Source: Desulfoferrobacter suflitae
GTDB lineage: Bacteria; Desulfobacterota; Syntrophobacteria; Syntrophobacterales; Syntrophobacteraceae
NCBI RefSeq assembly: GCF_022603395.1
Contig: NZ_JAIBKA010000003.1
Location: forward strand, 186,001-250,000
Direction: 5' to 3'
Length of the DNA stretch: 64,000 nt
Positions 8,906 to 19,220 of this stretch are shown here, piece after piece. Position 1 is the stretch's first letter. Every line of letters begins with the position of its first letter. Below the pieces are notes generated by a model, which had not been told where the DNA came from, did no database searches, and saw nothing but the letters and a program-made list of their open reading frames with translations. The position numbers and the translations under genes were made by a program.

Positions 8906-9280
8906 GATCTCACCAACCTGTTTGCTGTCTCGCTCGACACTCAACCACTTTCCGTCGTGCCGCATGCCGTGCCATGATCATCGCAGGGTGCCCGGTTTGC
9001 TTTTCCACAGGAATAAATTCAGTGCCCGGGTCTGCCCTTGTTTGTCCAAGGCCGATCCTTATACCCGGCTTGATTCAAACGCAACCACAAATAACACCTG
9101 AAGACCGGTAACTCTCATTTTGCACACGGACATACGGCACGGTGGGTCAAGTCATGCGGCACGCGGGGCAACCCACCATATTCTGCAAATTTTCATTGAT
9201 TTTTTCGGCTCTTATGCTAAGTATTTCGTTTCTCTTGAAAATTATTGTGAGGCGAGGGGATCGCTCAGGGCGTGCGACGG
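8906..9280. other. intergenic region between metallopeptidase and xerC
   Basis: It separates divergent genes and contains no convincing gene. It is AT-richer from 9180 to 9250, where TTGATT and TAAGTA about 16 nt apart could be a weak promoter for xerC. An inverted GGTGGG / CCCACC pair flanks 9141-9174. Confidence 0.4.
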
Positions 9281-10225
9281 ATGGAAAATTCAATCACTTT
9301 AAAGCAATCGGCAGACTCATTTTTGGTTTATCTCGAACACGAGCGAGGTTTGAGCGCTCAGACCCTGCGGGCATATGCCGGCGATCTGGCGCAACTGCAG
9401 CACTACGCCGGGGAAAGAACCGGCAAGCGGCCGGTACTGATGACCGATATCACGCAGGATCTATTGCGTGGTTTTATCGCTTCGATGCACAAGAGCAGGG
9501 AAAAGACAAGCCAGGCGAGAAAGCTCTCCACGCTGCGCTCCTTTTATCGGTTTCTGAATGATCGAGGGACAGTCGAAGACAATCCGGCGGCTCTGGTCGC
9601 TCACCCGAAAATCAAAGCGCGCATTCCTTCTTTTTTGGGGGTCGATGAGCTGTTCCATTTTCTGGACGGCCTGCACCGCATGTGCCTGAGCCCCGCCGCT
9701 AGCTGGAGAAAATGGCGCAACCGGGCGATGTTTGAGTTTTTGTATTCCTCGGGTGTGCGGGTGAGTGAAATGGTGAACCTGAACGAGCATGACCTAGCGG
9801 ATGTCGACGGCATGGTGAGAGTCCTTGGCAAGGGGAGCAAGGAGCGCATCGTACCGGTTGGGAAAACTGCATTGAAGGCCGTGAAGGAATATCTTGCCGT
9901 GTTGCAGCAGCAGTATCCGCAAGGGAGAGCGAGAACCGCGGCGCTTTTTCGGAACGCTCGTGGGGGAAGGCTTAGCGCCCGTTCGGTGCATCGCATCCTC
10001 CAGGCCGAGCTCAAGCGCTGCGGCCTCTGGCAACACCTCAGCCCGCATGGGCTGCGGCACAGCTTTGCGACTCACCTGCTCAATTCGGGTGCGGATCTGC
10101 GGGCCATCCAGGAGATGCTCGGGCACTCGGCGCTCTCCACGACACAACGCTACACACACGTCCATATGGACCAGCTCATGAAGATTTACGATGCGGCGCA
10201 CCCGAGGAGCCGAAAACGGCCATAA
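9281..10225 (+). CDS. xerC: tyrosine recombinase XerC/XerD family
   Basis: About 314 residues (GTG at 9272 is an alternative start). The N-terminal SAM-like core-binding domain ([20 protein letters not shown], followed by [13 protein letters not shown]) precedes a catalytic domain with all expected residues: Arg in [10 protein letters not shown], Lys in [13 protein letters not shown], His-x-x-Arg in [14 protein letters not shown], and His then Tyr in [14 protein letters not shown]. It probably resolves chromosome dimers at dif. The place just before hslVU is the same as in many proteobacteria and Firmicutes, supporting the chromosomal Xer role over a phage integrase. Confidence 0.92.
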   Translation: MENSITLKQSADSFLVYLEHERGLSAQTLRAYAGDLAQLQHYAGERTGKRPVLMTDITQDLLRGFIASMHKSREKTSQARKLSTLRSFYRFLNDRGTVEDNPAALVAHPKIKARIPSFLGVDELFHFLDGLHRMCLSPAASWRKWRNRAMFEFLYSSGVRVSEMVNLNEHDLADVDGMVRVLGKGSKERIVPVGKTALKAVKEYLAVLQQQYPQGRARTAALFRNARGGRLSARSVHRILQAELKRCGLWQHLSPHGLRHSFATHLLNSGADLRAIQEMLGHSALSTTQRYTHVHMDQLMKIYDAAHPRSRKRP

Positions 10226-10285
10226 AGCGGATCGATGCCGGGGCGTATGGGCGGATTGCAGACACTCTGGGAGACAGGTTTCATC

Positions 10286-10825
10286 ATGACACAAAAACAA
10301 ATGCACGGCACTACCATCCTTGCAATGCATAAGGACGGCCAGGTGGTCATGGCGGGGGACGGTCAGGTGACGCTGGGCGACACCGTGGTCAAGCATCAGG
10401 CCAAAAAAGTGCGCAAAATGTACCACGATAAAATTCTCACCGGCTTTGCAGGTGCTACGGCGGATGCCTTCACCCTGTTTGAAAGGCTGGAGGGAAAGCT
10501 GGAACAATATAACGGCAACCTCAAGCGTGCCGCCGTCGAACTGGCCAAGGACTGGCGCATGGATAGGGCTCTGCGCCGCCTGGAGGCGCTGCTCATCGCC
10601 GTGGATCGAAACGACTGCCTTATTTTGAGCGGCAGCGGGGATGTGATCGAACCCGATGACCACATTGCTGCGGTGGGATCCGGCGGATCCTATGCCCTGG
10701 CTGCCGCACGGGCTTTGGCGGCCCACTCCCAGCTGTCCGCCCGGCAGATTGTCGAGGAGGCCATGCGGATTGCTGCATCCATCTGCATCTACACCAACAG
10801 TGAATTCACCATCCAGGAGCTATAG
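10286..10825 (+). CDS. hslV: ATP-dependent protease HslV (ClpQ) peptidase subunit
   Basis: 179 residues from the ATG at 10286, preceded by GGGAGACAGG. After the short propeptide, the HGTTILAM segment gives the N-terminal Thr nucleophile, followed by [11 protein letters not shown] and the conserved Lys in [10 protein letters not shown]. Later blocks [17 protein letters not shown] and [17 protein letters not shown] are typical of HslV. It forms the proteolytic dodecamer that works with HslU, whose gene begins 4 nt after the stop. Confidence 0.95.
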   Translation: MTQKQMHGTTILAMHKDGQVVMAGDGQVTLGDTVVKHQAKKVRKMYHDKILTGFAGATADAFTLFERLEGKLEQYNGNLKRAAVELAKDWRMDRALRRLEALLIAVDRNDCLILSGSGDVIEPDDHIAAVGSGGSYALAAARALAAHSQLSARQIVEEAMRIAASICIYTNSEFTIQEL

Positions 10826-10829
10826 CCCA

Positions 10830-12212
10830 ATGCAACAACCTCTTACGCCTGCGGAGATCGTAAGCGAGCTCGACAAATACATCATCGGCCAGAAGGAAGC
10901 CAAGAGAATGGTGGCCATAGCCCTGCGTAATCGCTGGCGCAGGCAGCAGGTACCGGAACCTCTGCGGGACGAGATCACCCCCAAGAACATCATCATGATC
11001 GGACCCACCGGGGTCGGCAAAACGGAGATCGCCCGCCGCCTGGCGCGACTCGCTCAATCGCCCTTTTTGAAGGTTGAGGCGAGCAAATTCACCGAAGTGG
11101 GGTATGTCGGCCGGGACGTCGAGTCGATGATTCGAGACCTGACCGATTTGGCGGTCAACATGGTCCGATCCGAAGAGATGGAGCTGGTCAAAAAAAAGGC
11201 CGAAGAGATTGCCGAGGAAAAGCTCCTCGATATTCTGCTGCCCCCCAAGCGCCAGACAGATTCGCGCGATCAGCAGGCGCTTCCCGAACCGGCTACCATT
11301 GAAGCCGCCCGGGAAGAAGCGACACAGGCCGACAGCACGCGCGAAAAGCTCAGGAAGCTGCTGCACAAAGGAGCTCTCGATGACCGTTATGTGGACATTG
11401 AAGTTCCCGACCGCAACTTTCCAAATATTGAAATCTTTGCGGGAACGGGCATGGATGACATGGACTACAACCTGCGTGAAATGATCGGATCCATGATGCC
11501 GCGCCGCACCAAGAGGCGTAAAGTGAAAATTCCCGAAGCTCGTGAAATCCTCATTCAGGAAGAGTCCCAGCGGCTCATTGACATGGATAAGGTGATGAAG
11601 ACGGCCATCGAAAGGGCGGAGCATTCGGGCATCATCTTTCTTGATGAAATTGACAAAATCGCCGGGCGTGATGCCGCAGGGAAAGGACCCGATGTTTCGC
11701 GCGAGGGTGTGCAGCGGGACTTACTGCCCATTGTCGAGGGCTCCACCGTCACCACCAAATACGGCATGGTCAAGACGGATCACATTCTGTTCATCGCTTC
11801 GGGAGCGTTCCACATTTCCAAGCCGTCGGATCTGGTCCCCGAACTGCAGGGCAGGTTTCCCATTCGGGTGGAACTGCAATCCCTCAATAAGGAGGACTTC
11901 ATTCGCATCCTTACCGAACCGGAAAACGCTCTCATCGTGCAGTACAGAGCGCTTCTGAAAACGGAGGAAGTGGAGCTTGAATTCAACGACGACGCCATCG
12001 ATGAAATTGCCGGCATTGCCTATCATGTCAATTCCAGGACGGAAAATATCGGAGCGCGGCGGCTGCATACGGTGGTGGAAAAGCTGCTGTCGGACATTTC
12101 CTTCAACGCGCCGCAAATGAAGGGGCAAAAGATCCCCATCACACGCGAATATGTGCGCCAAGTGCTGCAGGATATCATTAGAGACGAAGATTTGAGTCGT
12201 TACATCCTCTAA
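10830..12212 (+). CDS. hslU: HslU (ClpY) unfoldase ATPase
   Basis: 460 residues, starting [20 protein letters not shown] just after hslV. Walker A GPTGVGKT is at residues 58-65, Walker [12 protein letters not shown] around 267-277, and sensor-2 type [10 protein letters not shown] near the C-terminus. The YVGRDVES pore motif lies near residue 91. The inserted I domain (roughly residues 110-245) carries the charged [19 protein letters not shown] stretch. The C-terminal EDLSRYIL is the tail that docks into HslV. It unfolds substrates and feeds them to HslV in the cytoplasm. Confidence 0.96.
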   Translation: MQQPLTPAEIVSELDKYIIGQKEAKRMVAIALRNRWRRQQVPEPLRDEITPKNIIMIGPTGVGKTEIARRLARLAQSPFLKVEASKFTEVGYVGRDVESMIRDLTDLAVNMVRSEEMELVKKKAEEIAEEKLLDILLPPKRQTDSRDQQALPEPATIEAAREEATQADSTREKLRKLLHKGALDDRYVDIEVPDRNFPNIEIFAGTGMDDMDYNLREMIGSMMPRRTKRRKVKIPEAREILIQEESQRLIDMDKVMKTAIERAEHSGIIFLDEIDKIAGRDAAGKGPDVSREGVQRDLLPIVEGSTVTTKYGMVKTDHILFIASGAFHISKPSDLVPELQGRFPIRVELQSLNKEDFIRILTEPENALIVQYRALLKTEEVELEFNDDAIDEIAGIAYHVNSRTENIGARRLHTVVEKLLSDISFNAPQMKGQKIPITREYVRQVLQDIIRDEDLSRYIL

Positions 12213-12262
12213 CACAGGTGGCAGGAACAGCAAACACTGCCCAGTCAAAGGCGAGGGGGACC

Positions 12263-13138
12263 ATGATAGAGAAGGCTGAAATTCTTGTCGAAGCGCTTCC
12301 CTATATTCGTCGTTTTTATCAAAAGACCGTAGTCATTAAGTACGGCGGCCATGCCATGGTGGCCGACGCATTGAAGGAAAGCTTCGCCCAGGACATCGTC
12401 CTCATGAAATACATCGGCATGCATCCCGTGGTGGTGCATGGCGGCGGGCCGCAGATAGGAAAGATGCTGGAGCGCATTGGAAAAAAAAGCGACTTTCGCG
12501 CCGGCATGCGGGTCACCGATGCGGACACCATGGACATTGTCGAAATGGTTCTGGCCGGCAAGATCAATAAAGAAATCGTCAGCCTGATCAATCGCCACGG
12601 CGGCAAGGCGGTGGGGCTCAGCGGCAAAGACGGACAGCTGATCGAGGCGCGCAAGCTCCATCTTTTTCGCTACCAGGGTGACGATCAACCCCCGGAAATC
12701 ATTGACATCGGGCTGGTGGGGGAAGTACACCGAATCCACACCGAGATTCTGCGTACCCTCGGCAACAGCGACATGATTCCCATCATTGCCCCGGTAGGGG
12801 TTGGAGAGAACGGGGAGACGTACAACATCAACGCCGATCTGGTTGCCGGACGCATAGCCAGCGCCCTGCAGGCCAAAAAATTGCTCCTCATGACCGACGT
12901 ACAGGGGGTCATGGACGCACAGGGCGAACTCATATCCAGCCTGACCATTGCCGAAGCGGCTGACCTCATACAGGACGAAGTGCTGCGCGGGGGTATGATA
13001 CCCAAGGTGCAATGCGCCATAGACGCGGTACAGGGAGGCGCTGAAAAGGTGCACATCATCGATGGCCGGGTTCCGCACGCAATTCTTCTTGAAATTTTTA
13101 CCGATGCGGGTATTGGAACCCAGATTGTCACGCATTGA
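12263..13138 (+). CDS. argB: acetylglutamate kinase
   Basis: 291 residues from the ATG at 12263 (GAGGGGGA ribosome site). It phosphorylates N-acetylglutamate, the second step of the acetylated ornithine route. Amino-acid-kinase motifs are seen: VIKYGGHAM near the N-terminus, [14 protein letters not shown] (substrate glycine loop), [24 protein letters not shown] and [11 protein letters not shown] near the ATP site. It is the first gene of argBDFGH, about 50 bp after hslU. The N-terminal EAQ-type helix region could allow arginine feedback, but that cannot be judged from this alone. Confidence 0.95.
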   Translation: MIEKAEILVEALPYIRRFYQKTVVIKYGGHAMVADALKESFAQDIVLMKYIGMHPVVVHGGGPQIGKMLERIGKKSDFRAGMRVTDADTMDIVEMVLAGKINKEIVSLINRHGGKAVGLSGKDGQLIEARKLHLFRYQGDDQPPEIIDIGLVGEVHRIHTEILRTLGNSDMIPIIAPVGVGENGETYNINADLVAGRIASALQAKKLLLMTDVQGVMDAQGELISSLTIAEAADLIQDEVLRGGMIPKVQCAIDAVQGGAEKVHIIDGRVPHAILLEIFTDAGIGTQIVTH

Positions 13139-13171
13139 GGACATCAGATCAGAGAGGTAGAAAACTTTTTA

Positions 13172-14365
13172 ATGGACGACATCCGATCATCATGCCAAAG
13201 GAATATCTGCAGTACCTACGCACGGCTGCCGGTGCTGTTTGTGCGCGGACAGGGCTGCCGATTGTGGGATGAAAACGGCACAGAATACCTGGATTTTCTC
13301 GCCGGCATCGCCGTTTGCAACCTGGGACACAGTCACCCGGAGATTGCTCAGGTTTTGTGTGACCAGGCCAAGCAGCTGATTCACGTCTCCAACCTGTTCT
13401 TTACCGAGCCCCAGGTGAAACTGGCCGCAGAACTCACCCGACTCTCCTTTGCCGACAAGGTGTTCTTTGGCAACAGCGGCGCTGAAGCCAATGAAGCGGC
13501 CATCAAACTGGCTAGAAAATACAGCCAGGACCGTCACGGCCCCGGCCGATTTCATGTCATCAGCATGAGGGGGAGTTTTCACGGGCGCACACTGGCAACC
13601 CTTTCAGCCACGGGACAGGAAAAGGTGCACAAGGGCTTTGAACCGCTGGTCGAGGGCTTCACCTTTGTTGATTTCAATTCAGTCGACGCCGTCCAGGCGG
13701 CCCTCACCGAGCACACCTGTGCCGTGCTGGTGGAGCCGATCCAGGGGGAGGGCGGCATCAACCTTCCCAAGCCTGGTTATCTGGCAGATTTGAAGGTCCT
13801 GTGCAAACGGCACGATCTGCTGCTCATCTTCGATGAAGTGCAGGTGGGCATGGGCCGAACCGGCACTTTGTTTGCCTACGAGCAGGAAGGCGTCACGCCC
13901 GATATCATGACGCTTGCCAAAGCATTGGGCAACGGCCTTCCCGTGGGAGCCATGCTGGCCTCCGACGAAGTGGCCCAAGCCTTTGCCCCCGGGACTCACG
14001 CCACCACCTTCGGCGGCACGCCCTTGGTCACTTCGGTGGCGTTGCGCGTGCTGCAGTTGATCTCACAGCCCGACTTTCTGAAAAGGGTGCGGCAAAACGG
14101 CGGTTATCTGAAACAGTGCCTGGCTGATCTGCAATCCAGGCATGCGTCGTTGATCAAGGATGTCCGGGGAAGAGGTCTGATCGTGGGCATGGAGCTTGAC
14201 AGGCCGGGGCAACAATTTGTCGAGGCCTGCCTGAAGCGTGGAGTGATCATCAATTGTACTCACGACACGGTCCTGCGCATGGTTCCGCCCCTCATCGTGG
14301 AACGTCGGGATATTGATCGTCTGGTGAGCGTGTTGGACGAGGTTTTTCAGGAGGAGACGGCATGA
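13172..14365 (+). CDS. argD: acetylornithine/succinyldiaminopimelate-type aminotransferase
   Basis: 397-residue class-III PLP aminotransferase. Substrate and cofactor blocks: DFLAGIAVCNLGHSHP, FFGNSGAEANEAAIKLARKY, SFHGRTLATLSATGQ, EPIQGEGGINLP, LLIFDEVQVGMGRTG, and the PLP lysine K250 in TLAKALGNGLPVGAM. It converts N-acetylglutamate semialdehyde to N-acetylornithine. Placed between argB and argF, it overlaps argF by 4 nt (ATGA), so coupling is likely. Some ArgD enzymes also act in lysine synthesis, but the window holds a dedicated DapL. Confidence 0.95.
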   Translation: MDDIRSSCQRNICSTYARLPVLFVRGQGCRLWDENGTEYLDFLAGIAVCNLGHSHPEIAQVLCDQAKQLIHVSNLFFTEPQVKLAAELTRLSFADKVFFGNSGAEANEAAIKLARKYSQDRHGPGRFHVISMRGSFHGRTLATLSATGQEKVHKGFEPLVEGFTFVDFNSVDAVQAALTEHTCAVLVEPIQGEGGINLPKPGYLADLKVLCKRHDLLLIFDEVQVGMGRTGTLFAYEQEGVTPDIMTLAKALGNGLPVGAMLASDEVAQAFAPGTHATTFGGTPLVTSVALRVLQLISQPDFLKRVRQNGGYLKQCLADLQSRHASLIKDVRGRGLIVGMELDRPGQQFVEACLKRGVIINCTHDTVLRMVPPLIVERRDIDRLVSVLDEVFQEETA

Positions 14366-15282
14366 AGCGGGATCTTTTGACCATTTTGGATCTTTCCGCC
14401 GACGAGATCCACTCCCTGCTGCTCAAGGCCGAACAGATGAAGAAGTCGCTTCAAAAGCGCCGTGACCACTTCAACGGCAACTTGCCCGGACGGGTACTGG
14501 GGCTGATTTTTATTAAGCCCTCCACACGCACCCGGGTTTCTTTTGAATCAGCGATGTACCGGCTGGGAGGCGACTGCATCTTCATGACCCCGAAAGAGAC
14601 GCAGATTTCGCGCGATGAAACCCTGGCGGACACATCCAGGGTGCTGTCTCGCTACGTGGATGGCCTGGTCATCCGCACCTTCGCCCACGCAGACGTGGAA
14701 GAACTGGCCCGATTTTCCACTATCCCCATCATCAATGGTCTGACGGATCAGTTCCATCCCTGCCAGGTGCTAAGCGACCTGCTGACCGTCAAGGAAAAGC
14801 GCGGGAGCCTTGAAAATCTGCAGGTGGCGTGGGTTGGGGACGGCAATAACGTGGCTCATTCATGGATCAATGCCGCCGGTGTTCTGGGATTCAATCTGGT
14901 GCTGGCCTGTCCCGCAGGATACCTGCCGGACGAGGACGTTTTGCAGCGGTTTTCCGGGCACAGCAGCATCCGGGTCATTCATGACCCCCGACAGGCTGTG
15001 GCTTCGGCGGATGTAATCTACACCGATGTGTGGGCAAGCATGGGACAGGAACGGGAGGCCGCCGAGCGCCGTCAAGTTTTCCAGCCCTACCAGATCAATG
15101 CGGACCTGCTGGCTGCGGCACCGCCCCATGCCATGGTGTTCCATTGCCTTCCGGCTCATCGCGGGGACGAAATCACCGATGAAGTGATTGACGGGCCGCA
15201 GTCCGTTGTTTTCGATCAGGCGGAAAACCGCATGCATCTGCAGATGGCTCTACTCGACTGGCTGCTTGGCGAAGCAAGCTGA
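14362..15282 (+). CDS. argF: ornithine carbamoyltransferase
   Basis: 306 residues. The carbamoyl-phosphate loop STRTR is at residues 54-58, with [11 protein letters not shown] near 132 and the ornithine-binding [11 protein letters not shown] near 260-270. [13 protein letters not shown] is the usual second-domain nucleotide-fold segment. Makes citrulline from ornithine and carbamoyl phosphate. ATGA overlap with argD; argG follows after 26 bp. Confidence 0.95.
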   Translation: MKRDLLTILDLSADEIHSLLLKAEQMKKSLQKRRDHFNGNLPGRVLGLIFIKPSTRTRVSFESAMYRLGGDCIFMTPKETQISRDETLADTSRVLSRYVDGLVIRTFAHADVEELARFSTIPIINGLTDQFHPCQVLSDLLTVKEKRGSLENLQVAWVGDGNNVAHSWINAAGVLGFNLVLACPAGYLPDEDVLQRFSGHSSIRVIHDPRQAVASADVIYTDVWASMGQEREAAERRQVFQPYQINADLLAAAPPHAMVFHCLPAHRGDEITDEVIDGPQSVVFDQAENRMHLQMALLDWLLGEAS

Positions 15283-15308
15283 CCGATTCAAAGGAGATCG
15301 ACTCAATC

Positions 15309-16505
15309 ATGGGAATTCACAAAGCAGTATTGGCCTATTCCGGCGGTCTTGACACCTCGATTATTTTGAAATGGCTCATCGAAACCTACGGATGCGAAGT
15401 GATTGCCTTTGCCGCCGATCTTGGCCAGGGGGAAGAATTGGACGGCCTGGAGGCCAAGGCAAAGGCCACCGGAGCAGTCAAGGCACGCATTGAAGACCTC
15501 AGGGAAGAGTTTGTCAGAGATTTCGTTTTTCCGGCCTTTCGTGCCAATGCCATCTATGAAGGACAGTACCTGCTCGGAACATCCATAGCCCGACCACTGA
15601 TCGCCAAACGACAGATCGAAATCGCCCGGGAAGAAGGGGCCGATGCCGTCAGCCATGGTGCTACCGGCAAAGGGAACGACCAGGTCCGATTCGAGCTCAC
15701 TTATATGGCCCTGGACCCGAGCATCAAGGTCATCGCCCCGTGGCGGGAATGGGATTTGAAGTCGCGCACGGCACTGGTCGAGTTCGCCAGAAAGCACAAC
15801 ATCCCCGTGCCGGTGACTCAGGAAAAGCCCTACAGCAGCGACAGAAACCTGCTGCACATAAGCTATGAAGGGGGGATCCTCGAGGATCCCTGGCTGGAAC
15901 CCGAAGCAAAGATGTTCACTCTAACGGTCGCACCACAGGACGCCCCCGATCAGCCCGAGGTGGTCGAGATCGAATTCGAGCGCGGCGATCCCGTAGCCGT
16001 CAACGGCGAACGTCTCACTCCCGCAGATTTGCTGCAGCGACTCAACGAACTGGGAGGAACGCACGGCATCGGGCGCGTCGATATGGTGGAGAGCCGCTTT
16101 GTGGGGATGAAATCGCGAGGGGTATACGAGACGCCGGGGGGAACGATCCTGCGCAAGGCCCACATGGCGGTTGAATCCATCACCATGGATCGGGAAGTGA
16201 TGCACCTGCGCGATTGCCTCATTCCCCAATATGCGCGCATGGTTTATAACGGCTTCTGGTATGCTCCGGAAATGCGTCTCTTACAGAGCACGATGGATAT
16301 GGCACAGGAAAATGTCTACGGTACAGCCAGGCTGAAGCTTTACAAGGGGAACTGCCAGGTGACGGGCCGCAAATCCGACCGCTCTCTCTACCAAACCAGT
16401 TTTGCCACCTTTGAGGAAGACGAAGTCTATCAGCAGAATGACGCCACGGGTTTCATCCGACTGCAGGGACTTCGGCTGCGAATCGAATCCCTGGTGCGCG
16501 GATAA
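15309..16505 (+). CDS. argG: argininosuccinate synthase
   Basis: 398 residues. The ATP pyrophosphatase P-loop AYSGGLDTS spans residues 9-17. [15 protein letters not shown], the citrulline/aspartate-binding block, and [16 protein letters not shown] follow, and the C-terminus has the [10 protein letters not shown] and [16 protein letters not shown] segments. A full-length enzyme: ligates citrulline and aspartate. RBS AAAGGAG precedes the ATG. Confidence 0.96.
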   Translation: MGIHKAVLAYSGGLDTSIILKWLIETYGCEVIAFAADLGQGEELDGLEAKAKATGAVKARIEDLREEFVRDFVFPAFRANAIYEGQYLLGTSIARPLIAKRQIEIAREEGADAVSHGATGKGNDQVRFELTYMALDPSIKVIAPWREWDLKSRTALVEFARKHNIPVPVTQEKPYSSDRNLLHISYEGGILEDPWLEPEAKMFTLTVAPQDAPDQPEVVEIEFERGDPVAVNGERLTPADLLQRLNELGGTHGIGRVDMVESRFVGMKSRGVYETPGGTILRKAHMAVESITMDREVMHLRDCLIPQYARMVYNGFWYAPEMRLLQSTMDMAQENVYGTARLKLYKGNCQVTGRKSDRSLYQTSFATFEEDEVYQQNDATGFIRLQGLRLRIESLVRG

Positions 16506-16533
16506 GTGACCAGTTAAAGGAGAATTCTTTATT

Positions 16534-17961
16534 ATGGCGGAAAAGCTCTGGCAGGGACGCTTCGATCAACCAACCAATAAGCTGGTGGAAGAGTATTCGG
16601 CTTCCATTCACTTTGACAGCAGGCTCTATCGCTACGACATCGAGGGTAGCATAGCCCATTGCAGAATGCTTGCCGAGTGCAAGATCATCACCCACGACGA
16701 AGCATCGCTGATCATCGAAAATCTGGGGGAAATTCAAAGAGAGATCGAACGCGGCAAACTGCAGCTGGAATCTTCCCAGGAAGATATTCATATGGCCGTC
16801 GAACAGCGCTTGATCCAAAAAATCGGCGAAGTGGGGGGCAAGCTGCATACGGCGCGCAGCCGCAACGACCAGGTGTGCCTGGACATGCGCCTGTACCTGC
16901 GCGACGTGCTCTGCCTGACGCGCACTCTGCTGCTCGATGTTCAGAAAACCCTGGTGCTCCTCGCCGAGCAGAACCTGGACGTCATCATGCCCGGCTACAC
17001 CCATCTGCAACACGCTCAACCGATCCTGCTCGCACACTACCTCATGGCCTATTATGAAATGTTCGAACGTGACGACGCGCGCATGGCCGATTGTTATGGG
17101 CGCACCAATGTCCTGCCTTTGGGGTGTGCCGCGCTGGCCGGCACGACCTTTCCCATAAACAGGGAATTGACGGCCCAGTACCTTGGATTTCCAAAGATCA
17201 GTGCAAACAGCATCGATACCGTGAGTGATCGAGACTACCTGATCGAATTCAATGCCGCCGCCGCCATACTGATGTCCCACGTCAGCCGCATGGCGGAGGA
17301 GTTGATTCTGTGGTCGACCTCGGAGTTTGCTTTCATCGATATCAATGATGCCTTTTGCACCGGATCAAGTATAATGCCGCAGAAAAAGAATCCCGACGTG
17401 CCCGAGTTGATGCGTGGCAAGAGCGCCAGGGTTTTCGGCAATCTCATGTCGCTGCTGACTCTCACCAAGGCGCTTCCCCTTGCCTACAATCGTGATTTGC
17501 AGGAAGACAAGGAGCCGGTCTTCGATACGGCCGATACGGTTCTGAACACGTTGAGGCTGTTGGCAAAACTGCTGCCGGAAATTCAGTTCAAGCGCGAGCG
17601 CATGGTCGAGGAAGCCAGGCAGGGCTTTATTCTGGCAACCGATTTGGCCGATTATCTGGTGCACAAGGGAGTGCCGTTTCGCCGAGCGCATCACGTGGTG
17701 GGACAAATTGTGCAGACCTGCATCCAGAACTGTAAGAACCTGGAGGATTGCACCTTGGATGAATTGAAGAGCTTCCACAAGGCGTTTGGTCCCGATGTGT
17801 TTGCGCTGCTGGATCTTGCCAATGCCGTCAACCAGAGGACCTCCGCCGGGGGAACCGCTACTTCGCGGGTTGAAGAAGCCGTCCGCCTGGCACGGCAGGT
17901 ATTGCAGGTGAAACAGGAACGGCTGGACGGCAAGTTCATCAAGACCAACGGCAAAATCTGA
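16534..17961 (+). CDS. argH: argininosuccinate lyase
   Basis: 475 residues of the fumarase/aspartase superfamily. N-terminal KLWQGRFDQPTNKLVEEYSAS is the ArgH hallmark; HTARSRNDQV, PGYTHLQHAQP and the signature GSSIMPQKKNPDVPE (about residues 277-291) carry the catalytic His and the mobile Ser loop. Splits argininosuccinate to arginine and fumarate and closes the argBDFGH run. An AAAGGAG ribosome site precedes the ATG. Confidence 0.96.
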   Translation: MAEKLWQGRFDQPTNKLVEEYSASIHFDSRLYRYDIEGSIAHCRMLAECKIITHDEASLIIENLGEIQREIERGKLQLESSQEDIHMAVEQRLIQKIGEVGGKLHTARSRNDQVCLDMRLYLRDVLCLTRTLLLDVQKTLVLLAEQNLDVIMPGYTHLQHAQPILLAHYLMAYYEMFERDDARMADCYGRTNVLPLGCAALAGTTFPINRELTAQYLGFPKISANSIDTVSDRDYLIEFNAAAAILMSHVSRMAEELILWSTSEFAFIDINDAFCTGSSIMPQKKNPDVPELMRGKSARVFGNLMSLLTLTKALPLAYNRDLQEDKEPVFDTADTVLNTLRLLAKLLPEIQFKRERMVEEARQGFILATDLADYLVHKGVPFRRAHHVVGQIVQTCIQNCKNLEDCTLDELKSFHKAFGPDVFALLDLANAVNQRTSAGGTATSRVEEAVRLARQVLQVKQERLDGKFIKTNGKI

Positions 17962-17997
17962 AATATCCTCTCGCAAGCCATATCAGGGACTGTATAC

Positions 17998-19086
17998 ATG
18001 CACGTAACGACAAGATTGACCATCCCTTGCAATGTTTTTGTCGCATTCACCATAGTATGCGCCGCAGCGCTGCTCGTTTCAGGCTGTGGAAAAAAGAGTG
18101 CGCCGCGCCCGATATTGCCGGCGGCACCGCCTGAAATCAAGAACCTGGAAGCACGTGTGCGCGCAACCGGCGTCGAGCTCAGTTGGTCGCTGTCACACTT
18201 GGACATGGAATCAGACGACGACCACGCTTATGGCCTGGCTGTGCTCAGGGCTCAGGTCCCCTGGGATAAGCGCAATTGCCTCGAATGTCCGGTCATGGCC
18301 CAGGAGGTTTTGCAGCGGCTTGAGTTGCCCCGCACGGATGCGGCGGCTGCACAAGATCACAAGATGACCTTGATCGATGCGCAGGTCATGAGCGAGCATG
18401 CCTACCGCTACCAGATTGCATTCCAGGATGACAAGGGTCGGGTCCTATCCCTGTCGAACCCAATCATAGCCAAAGTGCTTCCGCCTCCTCAGCCGCCGCT
18501 CGATTTCAAAGCAAACGAGCAGGACCAGGGCATTCAATTGCATTGGAAGATTCCGCGCAAGAATGTCGAGCAACAGACCATCGCTCAGGAGCTGCAGTTC
18601 GACGTTCAGAGACGTTCCCAGGAAGGGGCCTGGGAGAGCATTTCTCCGGCTCCGGTCAAGGGCAGTACCTTTTTCGATTCGGCGGTCGCCTCCAATCAAC
18701 TCTATGATTACCGGGCGTTTTCGGTTCTTTCTTTCGAAGGGACTGCGATATTGAGCGAGCCGTCGCCCGTTCGCCGGGCAAAGGCCCCGGGAGCCCTGCC
18801 TGCGCCGCCGCCGGGAGCCGTTTGGGTAATTCCTGCAAAGGGTGCCCTGGAAGTCAACTGGACTCCCAGTGACGGTCAAGTCAAGGGCTATCATGTGTAC
18901 CGCCGGGAAGGCAAAGACATTGTCCGGCTGACCGCAGACCCCGTTGAAAATCCGCCATACGTGGATCACGCCGTCCAGCCGAACCGGGTCTATTTTTATG
19001 CCGTATCAGCCGTCGGGATTGAACCGCCCAACCAGGAAGGGCTCCTTTCCAAGTGGCAGGAGATACGCAACGTCCAGTTCCAGTGA
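17998..19086 (+). CDS. lipoprotein with fibronectin type III-like domains
   Basis: 362 residues. The signal sequence ends in a lipobox LVSGC (Cys30), so it should be lipid-anchored; the KKSAPRPI tail after Cys and the proline-rich linker are typical for this small conserved lipoprotein found next to lysA in Desulfobacterota and other diderms. Two or three beta-sandwich segments are suggested by LEARVRATGVELSWSL, LDFKANEQDQGIQLHWKI and KGALEVNWTPSDGQVKGYHVYR. No enzyme motif is seen; function unknown. It lies 36 bp after argH and 134 bp before lysA. Confidence 0.78.
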   Translation: MHVTTRLTIPCNVFVAFTIVCAAALLVSGCGKKSAPRPILPAAPPEIKNLEARVRATGVELSWSLSHLDMESDDDHAYGLAVLRAQVPWDKRNCLECPVMAQEVLQRLELPRTDAAAAQDHKMTLIDAQVMSEHAYRYQIAFQDDKGRVLSLSNPIIAKVLPPPQPPLDFKANEQDQGIQLHWKIPRKNVEQQTIAQELQFDVQRRSQEGAWESISPAPVKGSTFFDSAVASNQLYDYRAFSVLSFEGTAILSEPSPVRRAKAPGALPAPPPGAVWVIPAKGALEVNWTPSDGQVKGYHVYRREGKDIVRLTADPVENPPYVDHAVQPNRVYFYAVSAVGIEPPNQEGLLSKWQEIRNVQFQ

Positions 19087-19220
19087 ATGGATGTCACAGC
19101 TGCGGCGCAATCAAGCTTCACTCCGCCCGGAGGGGGGCTTCCCATCGAGTGAAAGAAGGGCGCCATGGGGTTGCTGCACAAACGCATTCGTCGTTCTGAT
19201 CTGTTTGAATCGAGGTGAAA

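Noticed and set aside
19087-19220. Lysine riboswitch before lysA
   Set aside because: No conserved five-helix core or terminator/antiterminator pair is recognisable in this 134-bp gap.
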